Shown here piece after piece: positions 40,501 through 43,319 of a stretch of DNA of 64,000 nucleotides. The DNA comes from Lutraria lutraria. Taxonomy: Eukaryota > Mollusca > Bivalvia > Venerida > Mactridae. The DNA lies in NCBI GenBank assembly GCA_964023205.1, contig OZ026835.1, forward strand, positions 12,978,414 to 13,042,413, read 5' to 3'. Both the position numbers and the translations under genes were made by a program. Every line of letters begins with the position of its first letter. Position 1 is the first letter of the stretch. The notes beneath the pieces were generated by a model, which worked only from the letters and a program-made list of their open reading frames with translations, did no database searches and was not told the origin of the DNA.

Positions 40501-40635
40501 TGTTACTAGTATCTATATAATATATCATATTTATTTCAGGTGGCACAGAAGATCAATTATGCAAAGAACCTGTATGATGAACAGAACTTTTGTGTACCTG
40601 TGATTCCAACTGAATGTGATGATAATTATATATGA
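377..40635 (+). CDS. VPS13D: VPS13D, C-terminal 2081 residues in 42 exons (5' end outside window)
   Basis: This is the 3' half of VPS13D, a bridge-like lipid transfer protein of organelle contact sites. In animals it is needed for mitochondrial morphology and clearance and for peroxisome biogenesis. I joined 42 exons by GT/AG sites and matching phase; they total 6246 nt and stay open to a TGA at 40633-40635. The exon coordinates are given in the block entries below. A UBA domain between the rod and the VAB module, plus a ricin-like lectin segment after it, identify VPS13D rather than VPS13A, B or C. The UBA-to-end length of about 1646 residues is close to the vertebrate value as I recall it. 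The first exon here starts in phase 0 after a TTTTAG acceptor, so the reading frame continues upstream of the window. Splice sites are predicted from sequence only. Confidence 0.95.
1367..1467. repeat. 33-bp tandem repeat, 3 units
   Basis: The unit begins 'AGTAGAGCATGACATAATGA' and starts at 1368, 1401 and 1434. Copies differ at one position. It lies in the intron between VPS13D exons 2 and 3. Confidence 0.95.
1618..1860. repeat. Dispersed 'TATGCCCCTGCC' repeat
   Basis: It starts 'TTTATGCCCCTGCCATTTTA' with a short inverted partner 'TGGTGGAAGGGCATA', followed by 'GTGTCCATCTGTTC'. Related copies begin at 4709 and 12576. Elements with this start are abundant in bivalve genomes from general knowledge; the transposon class is not clear to me. 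Confidence 0.55.
2345..2575 (+). repeat. tRNA-derived SINE, family B, copy 1
   Basis: It contains 'CATGTGAGGAAGCTGTCCAG' and the end motif 'CCTGACTGTTGGTGCAGTG'. A diverged copy lies on the minus strand at 17890-18065 ('CACATGTGAGGAAGTTGTCC' when reverse-complemented). The head 'CTCCATGGCCAAGTG ... TTCAAATCCC' is tRNA-like. Confidence 0.65.
4010..4036. repeat. (TA)n / ACATGTA microsatellite
   Basis: A short alternating TA tract interrupted by ACATG lies in the intron after VPS13D exon 6. Confidence 0.9.
4709..4860. repeat. Dispersed 'TATGCCCC' repeat, second copy
   Basis: It begins 'TTTTTATGTCCCTGGCATCA' with the inverted partner 'TGATGCAGGGGCGTATAG', then 'GTCCGTCTATCTGTC'. It is the same family as 1618 and 12576. 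Confidence 0.55.
5267..5427 (+). CDS. VPS13D: VPS13D exon 8: UBA domain
   Basis: This exon codes for visible residues 435-488. Residues 436 to about 475 form a ubiquitin-associated domain: 'LNQLMELNFSREDCLKALK', then 'NDNVEEAAVWLTEN'. The ubiquitin-binding loop normally reads MGF/MGY and is 'ELNF' here (443-446). The pattern of acidic residue, conserved Ala-Leu pair, Asn-x-x-x-Glu-x-Ala and Trp-Leu is intact. Within the VPS13 family only VPS13D carries a UBA; in human and fly proteins it binds ubiquitin and is linked to mitochondrial clearance. The domain occupies essentially one exon, which enters in phase 1 and leaves in phase 0. Confidence 0.95.
5735..9204 (+). CDS. VPS13D: VPS13D exons 9-12: segment between UBA and VAB
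   Basis: Exons are 5735-5816, 6780-6891, 7200-7261 and 9105-9204, coding for residues 489-606. They hold the VPS13 family signature 'WEPLIEQWRCYAQW', which spans the exon 10/11 junction and corresponds to the conserved 'EP-(F/L)-IE-P-W' motif at the end of the rod. After it comes 'INATSTLLELYNLTKD', the conserved pre-VAB helix. The intron before exon 10 carries a 31-bp minisatellite and a MITE. The intron before exon 12 contains a 1.4-kb dead mariner. Confidence 0.9.
5881..6190. repeat. 31-bp minisatellite, 10 units, derived from a MITE terminal repeat
   Basis: Ten units with an exact 31-bp period (the 'CAGTAAAACCTGTG' core starts at 5890, 5921, 5952 and so on to 6169) read 'TTGGTACACAATTTCAGTAA', then 'AACCTGTG(T/G)TA'. 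The last unit runs without a break into a family-M1 MITE body. The unit core is the 5' terminal repeat of that MITE. Confidence 0.95.
6169..6331 (+). mobile_element. Family M1 MITE, copy 1
   Basis: It contains 'CTCTGAATAAAGGTC', 'TGATTATTTGGAACAAAATG', 'TTTGTCTTTCCCA' and ends '...ACAGGTTTGTACA'. The termini are inverted (CAGTAAAACCTGTG / ACAGGTTTG). Five other copies are at 25383, 27170, 29604, 38603 and 41750. Confidence 0.8.
7320..7465 (+). repeat. SINE family A, copy 2 (head missing)
   Basis: Body and tail only: 'AAGTAGGCAGTCGCTCAC', 'GGGAGTCTAGTACTGG', 'TGAACTGTCCGTCTCATATG' and the A-rich tail 'CAAACAAACAAATAAA'. Confidence 0.8.
7614..9030 (-). mobile_element. Degenerate mariner element (1417 bp) with TA target duplication
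   Basis: The ends match as 28-bp terminal inverted repeats with one visible mismatch: 'CGAGGTGTGTCCAAAAAGTT' on the left and 'CAAGGTGTGTCCAAAAAGTT' reading in from the right. TA flanks both sides (7612-7613 and 9031-9032). This is the IS630-Tc1-mariner pattern. It sits in the VPS13D intron between exons 11 and 12. A transposase pseudogene lies inside on the minus strand. Confidence 0.95.
8195..8530 (-). pseudogene. Dead mariner transposase fragment
   Basis: The minus strand reads 'RSGRLSVIDDAIGTPVENIV', then 'KLDRRVSVRVI', a stop, 'DKLCVSRGTINNV', a stop, 'KDKLGWNKVSAR', a stop, and 'LLTEKDRNRRMECSQKR'. This follows the second helix-turn-helix and linker of mariner transposases (family pattern RSGRP ... 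SxGT ... KVSARWVPR.LT). Three in-frame stops and loss of the usual first catalytic-aspartate motif show that it cannot make transposase. Confidence 0.85.
9675..9925. repeat. Dispersed repeat with 'GGAGTCACTCTG ... GTCCGTCCGT'
   Basis: This intronic stretch contains 'GAGGTATATTGGAGTCACTC', 'GTTGGTCCGTCCGTTTACA' and 'ATGTGCCCTTGAATTT'. The layout resembles repeats common in bivalve introns. Only one copy is visible here, so the call rests on resemblance. Confidence 0.35.
10069..12508 (+). CDS. VPS13D: VPS13D exons 13-17: VAB (SHR-BD) modules 1-3
   Basis: Exons are 10069-10309, 10586-10726, 11120-11264, 11587-11791 and 12310-12508, coding for residues 607-917. The VPS13 adaptor-binding domain is built of six beta-modules, each opening with an invariant Asn that family studies show is needed for adaptor binding. 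Here modules 1-3 open with 'YAVRNNTGSVVWFAP' (about 630), 'LMVMNKLESPVDLRM' (766) and 'VTVVNLLPIELSYYF' (888). All three Asn are kept. In VPS13D this domain is the one reported to recruit the protein to mitochondria through an adaptor such as Miro. Confidence 0.93.
12576..13205. repeat. Dispersed 'ATGCCCCCGCC' repeat with internal duplication
   Basis: It opens 'ATGCCCCCGCCATGAAATGG' and closes 'TATGAAATGGCGGGAGCATC', then 'CTATGGACACATTTCTAG', so its ends are partly inverted. Inside, a segment 'CGGCTCATAACTTTGTC', 'ATGATTGGATTTTGAAATAA', 'CATCATAATTAAGACGAC', 'GTCATGCGCAAAAACTGTG' occurs twice (about 12675-12800 and 12855-12975). Confidence 0.7.
13394..13635. repeat. 'TAGCTCACCTG ... GGCCCTCTTGTTC' dispersed repeat
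   Basis: It starts 'TTTTTAGCTCACCTGTAAAA' and ends 'GTCATCATGGCCCTCTTGTT'. The interior has 'GTCACCAGGTCAAATCA' and 'TGATGAAAGTTGCTCA'. A related copy is at 15590-16027. This pattern is very common in bivalve DNA; I do not know its class. Confidence 0.65.
14628..14740 (-). repeat. SINE-like fragment
   Basis: Read on the minus strand it contains 'ACTGGTTTTTCCTGGGCGAG' and 'CTACCTCATTTG', resembling the tail of SINE family A, with an added 'GTCGCCTTATGCGATGACA' segment. The relation is suggestive only. Confidence 0.35.
14946..15278. mobile_element. MITE with about 38-bp terminal inverted repeats
   Basis: The left end 'AATTGAAGGGGTCCATGCAA', then 'AACCACACCTAACTACA', is matched inverted by the right end 'TGTAGTTAGGTATGGTTTTG', then 'CATGCACCCCCTCAATT', with about four mismatches. 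It is 333 bp with no coding capacity. No convincing target duplication is visible. Confidence 0.85.
15590..16027. repeat. 'GTCACCATGTCAAATCA ... GGCCCTCTTGTTT' dispersed repeat
   Basis: It shares 'GATAAAAGTTGCTCAGAATG', 'GTTGCAGTCTTTACTCA' and 'CAGCATGGCCCTCTTGTTT' with the repeat at 13394. The interior has two 'TCATCTAGAGTCAAAAA'-type subrepeats. A 133-codon ORF over part of it is fortuitous. Confidence 0.65.
16414..18414 (-). CDS. Unrecognised small gene nested antisense in the VPS13D 10.5-kb intron (predicted 180 aa, 5 exons)
   Basis: I do not recognise this protein. Reading the minus strand, exon 1 (18414-18317) starts after a TTTTTAG acceptor, has in-frame stops upstream, then an ATG at 18367 in good context (AATAAAATGT). 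It begins 'MSDEEEQNEWEGAAAMA' and ends GCA|GTAAGT. Exon 2 (17715-17569) encodes 49 codons, including 'VPSRYPIDVSLKEHS', and ends CAG|GTAGGA. Exon 3 is a 19-nt microexon (17468-17450) ending |GTAAGT. Exon 4 (17098-16995) includes 'LKLFTVQPEGQILKN'. Exon 5 (16635-16414) includes 'SSDLWSVLKDTDAVMAIS' and ends with TAA. The phases close to 543 nt. The weak point is exon 3/4: exon 4 has a CAGAAG double acceptor, and only the less usual AAG choice stays open. Exons 1, 2 and 5 are strong; the product is acidic at its N-terminus and helical at its C-terminus, with no visible signal peptide. It could be a decayed retained copy if exon 3 is wrong. Confidence 0.6.
16822..16944. repeat. Long perfect hairpin / palindromic element
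   Basis: The left arm 'CACAGGTAACTGTATCATGA', then 'ATAGAT', is matched exactly by the right arm 'ATCTATTCATGATACAGTTA', then 'CCTGTG' (26 bp). The pairing continues through A/T runs to about 45 bp around a short AT loop. It lies between exons 4 and 5 of the nested gene. Confidence 0.95.
17890..18065 (-). repeat. SINE family B, copy 2
   Basis: The reverse complement has 'CACATGTGAGGAAGTTGTCC' and 'GAACCTGGCTGTTGGC', plus a B-box-like 'GAGTTTGAATCC'. It pairs with the copy at 2345 and lies between exons 1 and 2 of the nested gene. Confidence 0.65.
18830..19022 (-). repeat. tRNA-derived SINE, family C, copy 1
   Basis: It shares with 54285-54478 the segments 'ACTGTATTGTAACC', 'ACATGTGGAG', 'CATTTTTGTCAAATTTTCAT' and 'GGGTATGACCTGCTGC', plus the minus-strand tRNA head 'GGTCCAGTGGTCAGCTGCC ... 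GGGTTCAATTCCTGG'. Confidence 0.8.
19044..19310. repeat. Imperfect direct duplication of about 130 bp
   Basis: 'GGGTGGATTGAGAATGG', 'TCTAGTAAGC' and 'AAATGGTAAGATCTACTTAA' recur about 160 bp later as 'GGGTGGATTGAGAATAG', 'TCTAGTAAGC' and 'AAATGGTAAAATCTTCTTAA'. Confidence 0.7.
20795..21500. repeat. Degenerate repeat with 'TTTGGTGTGTAGCATTG' units
   Basis: It opens 'TTCCAACAACTTCTTCTCCT', then 'AAACTACTGGGCCAATT', a start typical of a bivalve dispersed repeat. 'GATATTTGG(T/C)(G/A)TGTAGCATTG' followed by 'GACCTCTACCAA' recurs about every 120-190 bp (near 20988, 21156, 21243), so it is an old, diverged internal array. Confidence 0.65.
23055..26729 (+). CDS. VPS13D: VPS13D exons 18-24: VAB modules 4-6
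   Basis: Exons are 23055-23234, 24105-24271, 24605-24658, 25020-25100, 25709-25853, 26210-26385 and 26606-26729, coding for residues 918-1226. Exon 18 follows the 10.5-kb intron and is easily missed because it has no internal start codon. Modules 4-6 open with 'FWLVNRCGLPLVFKQDG' (Asn 988), 'YQIDNMSEHKVAIAQ' (Asn 1109) and 'FRVDNMSE' (Asn 1223), so the six-Asn set of the VAB domain is complete. Exon 20 is only 54 nt; its boundaries are fixed by TT|GTAAGT on exon 19 and TG|GTAATA on itself, both in phase. Confidence 0.92.
25383..25544 (+). mobile_element. Family M1 MITE, copy 2
   Basis: It runs from 'CTGTCAGACCTGTGTAAGC' to 'GTTCACAGGTTTGACTGTT', with internal 'AATAAAGGCCACCTG' and 'TATGTCTTTCCCTC'. 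It lies in the intron before VPS13D exon 22. Confidence 0.8.
27170..27345 (+). mobile_element. Family M1 MITE, copy 3
   Basis: It has 'AGTCAGACATGTGGTAGCTG', 'AATAAAGGCCACCTGTCAAT' and 'TTTTGTCTTTCCATC'. The right end is eroded. It ends about 40 bp before VPS13D exon 25. Confidence 0.75.
27388..31107 (+). CDS. VPS13D: VPS13D exons 25-30: YAWDEP motif and ricin-type lectin segment
   Basis: Exons are 27388-27460, 27745-27901, 29275-29353, 29882-30106, 30558-30633 and 30944-31107, coding for residues 1227-1484. Exon 26 holds 'LPYAWDEP' (1251-1258), a hallmark after the VAB domain. Exons 27-30 encode the segment described in VPS13D as a ricin-like beta-trefoil: 'KRSQLWRMTSSGMLEHEG', then 'QTWRFQNGMLRC', giving two Q-x-W motifs (Q1336-L-W and Q1399-T-W), the usual lectin repeat signature. 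Exon 27 starts at 29275, immediately at the end of a 1-kb minisatellite whose units copy its acceptor and first bases, so the exact acceptor could vary. The chosen one is the only one joining exon 26 (phase 2) to 'KGYPYSDVAHQDL'. Confidence 0.9.
28245..29274 (+). repeat. Minisatellite of about 44 bp, 23 units, copying the exon 27 splice acceptor
   Basis: The unit is 'TTATATATATTGTAGAGGTT', then 'ATCAGATCATTCCATATG', then 'TTTATG', 43-48 bp each. 'AGGTTATC' recurs 23 times and the 24th is the true start of VPS13D exon 27 (29275). Each unit thus repeats the end of the intron and the first 8 bases of the exon. Variants (TAG, TGG, TAC before AGG) occur, and a three-unit higher-order pattern with 'GTGTATATTATATATATTGT' repeats at about 28520, 28650 and 28930. 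The long apparent ORFs here are an artefact of the repeat. Confidence 0.97.
29604..29730 (+). mobile_element. Family M1 MITE, copy 4
   Basis: A clean copy: 'TACAGTCAATCCTGTGCTAG' at the left and 'TTCACAGGTTTGTCTGTATA' at the right, with three 'GAATAA(A/T)GGTCAC' subrepeats inside. It lies in the intron between VPS13D exons 27 and 28. Confidence 0.88.
31675..31945 (+). repeat. Minisatellite of about 34 bp, about 8 units, abutting the exon 31 acceptor
   Basis: The unit is 'CATTTGACATTTGATTAACT', then 'TACCTAGTGATGTA'; one unit is truncated near 31870. The array runs into 'ACATTTGATTTAATAACTTACAG', the real acceptor of VPS13D exon 31 (start 31955), which looks like a diverged unit. Each unit carries an 'AACTTACCTAG' pseudo-acceptor. 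Confidence 0.93.
31955..36470 (+). CDS. VPS13D: VPS13D exons 31-38: VPS13 C-terminal / ATG2_C-like helical region
   Basis: Exons are 31955-32065, 32321-32470, 33036-33182, 33518-33654, 34167-34345, 34895-34968, 35500-35667 and 36270-36470, coding for residues 1485-1873. Exon 31 is a charged linker rich in Lys and Glu. Exon 32 restarts the beta-rich pattern ('LDINLKGGLGISLVNKVPEE'), the start of the VPS13 C-terminal region. Exon 37 contains 'LGSVDFLGNPLGL' (1760-1771), the conserved turn of the ATG2_C/DH-like helical bundle. Exon 38 contains 'GLRGLGHGLYGGVKSIVKP', a Gly-rich amphipathic helix of the kind that binds membranes or lipid droplets in this family. The exon 35 donor (G|GTTTGT) is weak but in phase. 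Confidence 0.92.
33935..34085. repeat. 39-bp tandem repeat, about 4 units
   Basis: The unit is 'CATAGTTGGAAATAGATATT', then 'TTTGTTACAAACCGAGGTA', degenerate in the last copies. It lies in the intron between VPS13D exons 34 and 35, about 80 bp before exon 35. Confidence 0.85.
34545..34728 (+). repeat. SINE family A, copy 3 (most complete)
   Basis: The tRNA-like head 'TTCAGTGGTTACAGTTTCAG' (A-box region) and 'GGGTTTGAGCCCAGC' (B box) are followed by 'AAGTAGGCTGTTGCTTACGA', 'GGGAGTCTAGTACTGG' and 'AGGTGAACTGTCTGCCTCAT'. Confidence 0.85.
36065..36195 (+). repeat. SINE family A, copy 4 (head eroded)
   Basis: Body 'AAGTAGACAGTTGCTTATGG', 'GAAGTCTAGTACTGG', 'AGGTGAACTGTCCGTCTCTT' and tail 'CAAACAAACAAAC'. 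It ends about 75 bp before VPS13D exon 38. Confidence 0.8.
36667..37779. mobile_element. Non-autonomous pogo/Tigger-like element (about 1.1 kb)
   Basis: The left end 'CAGTAAAACCTCGATTATTC' is matched inverted by the right end 'ATAATCGGGGTTTTACTG'. TA precedes it (36665-36666); the right TA is mutated. Both ends carry arrays of 'CGGATTATCCGAA'-type palindromes with 'TTTCGGTCCCGA', typical of Tigger termini. The middle has no transposase-like reading frame. Confidence 0.88.
37896..40635 (+). CDS. VPS13D: VPS13D exons 39-42: end of helical bundle and C-terminal PH-like segment
   Basis: Exons are 37896-38149, 38833-38999, 40141-40250 and 40540-40635, coding for residues 1874-2081. Exon 39 continues the Gly-rich helices ('GFGVGLYQGVTGIVTKPVAG') and ends in 'LLPPYTNPQAESQALL'. 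Exons 40-42 give beta-strands such as 'DTLFVMITNQQVFFLRSL' and 'RFYVEIVRKDG', fitting the C-terminal PH-like domain of VPS13 proteins. The protein ends '...NYAKNLYDEQNF', then 'CVPVIPTECDDNYI'. The intron between exons 40 and 41 carries a 27-unit 26-bp minisatellite. Confidence 0.92.
38603..38783 (-). mobile_element. Family M1 MITE, copy 5 (inverted orientation)
   Basis: It runs from 'GAGTCAAACCTGTGAACAAT' to 'AACACGTGTTTGACTGTACA'. The internal order 'AAATGTGGCCTTTATTGACA ... TTTATTCAGAGGTGG' shows that the body is reversed relative to copies 1-4. It ends about 50 bp before VPS13D exon 40. Confidence 0.82.
39075..39784. repeat. 26-bp minisatellite, about 27 units
   Basis: The unit is 'AGATGCATTATGGGATCACC', then 'TAGAAG'. 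Variants 'CAGCTAGAAC' and 'CATCTAGAAG' alternate in patches, showing block duplication. Each unit contains ATGCAT and GATC. It lies in the intron between VPS13D exons 40 and 41. Confidence 0.97.
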
Positions 40636-41749
40636 TGAAGAGTCAATGATCGAAGTGTAGGTGTAATCTGAGCCTGACAGGACAGGTTATTGTATGAGAT
40701 AAAAAAAGTCAGCACTGTTCAGATTCACACATTAAAACTGTATGCTTTTATCAAATGAAATAGTAAGGCTTCAGAAAAATTGTTTGTTTTTAGTCACATT
40801 TACATCCATTAAAAATAGTGTAAGTGTTACATGTATTATCATTATCAGTCTTAAAAGTATATAGAAAGGTAAAAGAGTAAGACCGTGGATGTACAATTTC
40901 TCTAAGTCTAGAGTTGCTGGGAAAAGTTACCTTTCATAGTGTTGAGGCTAGTGTTGAGGCACAATTTTCCCCCAAATATTTTGCTGCCTAAAATAATGAT
41001 TGATTGGGTATCCATAGATACAACTTTTTTCTGGCTTACGTGGTTTTAAAATCCAAATTGTTTCAACTTTTTTATTTTTATTGCCGACTTGGTGCATGTT
41101 TTATGTTTGTTAATTTGTTCTGTTGACTTAGTGTTTTCAGTCAGTATTGTTAAAACTGTATATTGGAGACTCGTTGAAAATGGATATCTGTGTAAAATGT
41201 TTTATAGCATATTGAATCTTGTGTATACATTGTATATTGTTATGAACATTTCAAGTTTGGGTTTAAAACTTAATTTTGATCAAGCGAGGACAATTACATG
41301 ATATCTCTGGACTTATATGATAAATGTATATAAGTGTACATGTATATACTTTAGGGGACTATTGCATTTATTGTATAAATTACATTGAGCAGTAACATGA
41401 TTTTTTTTTAATTTTGCATACAAATGGATTGCTTGCATTTTGTAAAAGTGTCCATGTATACCATAAGATAATTTCATTCTTTTTCTTCTAATTGTTCATG
41501 TGTTGTAAAATAACTGAATTCAATGAATGTACTGGTATTTGAGTCAGAATCAGACAAAGTTTTAAACAAATTATGAGTTGAACTTTTATATAATTAAGCT
41601 ATGTGGATGTACGCTGCTATATGTTGGATATACCGTTTGTTCATAAATATACTTAAAAATGCGTAAATATGCTTTTGAACAAATGTGGTTTAAATTATGA
41701 TGTAGCTCTGTGTTAATGATCAATATATGTCTGTGATTTCTTCAGCTTC

Positions 41750-41884
41750 ACAGTCAATCCTGTGTTAGCAGCAAACCAGTCAATAGAGGCCATTCTGTCA
41801 AAAAATAGTCTTTGACTATATGGAACAAAATGACCTCAGGATGGTGTCTTTCCCAGGGTGGCCTTTGTCCACAGGTTTGACTAT
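41750..41884 (+). mobile_element. Family M1 MITE, copy 6
   Basis: It runs from 'CAGTCAATCCTGTGTTAGCA' to 'GTCCACAGGTTTGACTATT', with internal 'TATGGAACAAAATGACCTC' and 'GTGTCTTTCCCAGGGTGGCC'. It may lie within the VPS13D 3' UTR. Confidence 0.82.
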
Positions 41885-41956
41885 TCATGTCTATGTCTGA
41901 GTGCAGCTAAAGCTTCTATTGTATGGTGCCTACTTAATATTTGTGTCTATTGTTGT

Positions 41957-42159
41957 ACAGTAAATCTTGTTATTAAGACCACCTTTGGAATACAATATAA
42001 AGGTCTTATTCATGTGATGGTGTCATAATTTATTGAGTTGAAATATACCAGGATGTAAGAAGTATTTCAAACCTGTATGTAAATACGTACTAATTTAGCT
42101 GTAAAATGAGATGGTCTTATTATTATTGAGTTGGTCTCCGTGAGAGGTTTTACTGTATA
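41957..42159. mobile_element. Second MITE with CAGTAAA termini
   Basis: The left end 'ACAGTAAATCTTGTTATTAA', then GACCACC, is matched inverted by the right end 'GGTCTCCGTGAGAGGTTTTA', then CTGT. The body repeats 'GGTCTTATT'. It is probably a small pogo-like derivative, distinct from M1 inside. Confidence 0.7.
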
Positions 42160-42350
42160 TCTCTACTGAACAAGCCATATACTTGGACAATTTTATATTT
42201 TATAAATGTTGACACTGATCTCTTTATTATTTTAATAAACATAAATCTTAGTGAAAATTATTGTGATGAACATTTTTGTCTTTGAGGTGTGAAACTGTAT
42301 AAAAAACATGACAAGGTTTGAAAGTTCAAATCTCAGTTATAGTGCCAAGT

Positions 42351-42662
42351 TAGCTGTTGTATGGGGTAGACATTACTAGCTGTTGTATGGGGTAGACATT
42401 ACTAGCTGTTGTATGGGGTAGACATTACTAGCTGTTGTATGGGGTAGACATTACTAGCTGTTGTATGGGGTAGACATTACTAGCTGTTGTATGGGGTAGA
42501 CATTACTAGCTGTTGTATGGGGTAGACATTACTAGCTGTTGTATGGGGTAGACATTACTAGCTGTTGTATGGGGTAGACATTACTAGCTGTTGTATGGGG
42601 TAGACATTACTAGCTGTTGTATGGGGTAGACATTACTAGCTGTTGTATGGGGTAGACATTAC
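42351..42662. repeat. 26-bp minisatellite, exactly 12 near-identical units
   Basis: Twelve units of 'TAGCTGTTGTATGGGGTAGA', then 'CATTAC' (12 x 26 = 312 bp), with no variant seen by eye. Such homogeneity means recent expansion. It lies just after the candidate VPS13D poly(A) signal. Confidence 0.97.
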
Positions 42663-43162
42663 TATTACTTACCCTGTGAAATTTATCATTAATCATAATT
42701 ATGATGTGTTAATCAAATCTATGAATGCAATCTTGGTGATATTGAAGTATGTTAGCATTGACATTTACTATTGGTTTTTGACATTGGAATCGGCAGTTGA
42801 AATCTATAATGAAATTTGTTTATATGTTATTAAATGGATTAGTTGTCAAGGACTTTCATAGCTTCGTATAGTCTGTGAAATCTCATTATACTGATCTGTG
42901 GTTGTCATGCTGAAAGAACTTTCACATGAATTATTTTACTACAATATGACTTGGTGTTAAAATATCTTGCTACAGTGTTTTATACATTGTTCATCAAGTA
43001 AAAATCAGTTAACAATAAACTGACCAGTTATTATCTGTGCTTGATACCTCCGACTGATTCTAGTGTAAGTCAGGGATGGTAGCCAATGTTTTATCTCTGA
43101 ACAATCCTCTCACAATAATGTCGTTAGCTGATTGATTAATTCACCCTGTTTTATATTATAGT

Positions 43163-43313
43163 ACGTTCAGATCAAGGCAGGACAAAAAAAATTATGCAAC
43201 TAGTCCTGCAGAATTACTAACTTAGAATTATAACTAGTTCTACAATTTTAATTTGTCCCTAGTTGACTTCTACTCATAATTATAAGCAACAAGTTGATTT
43301 GTCGAGCCCTGCA
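43163..43313 (-). mobile_element. MITE-like repeat with 'CAGGGCTCGACAAATC' end
   Basis: The right end 'TTGATTTGTCGAGCCCTGCA' and interior 'CTCATAATTATAAGCAAC' match, in reverse, the element at 59689-59832. Confidence 0.55.
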
Positions 43314-43319
43314 GATAGT

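Larger units (their letters stand above)
40636..42239 (+). other. VPS13D: Probable VPS13D 3' UTR
   Basis: No open reading frame of note follows the TGA. An ATTAAA occurs about 100 nt after the stop (near 40732), and the first clear AATAAA after the stop is at 42234-42239, so the UTR could be short or about 1.6 kb. The longer version would include two TIR elements (41750-41884 and 41957-42159). Where the transcript ends cannot be decided from sequence. Confidence 0.4.

Noticed and set aside
39075..42662. CRISPR-like regular repeats
   Set aside because: The 26-bp units are directly adjacent with no unique spacers and the DNA is eukaryotic; these are minisatellites.
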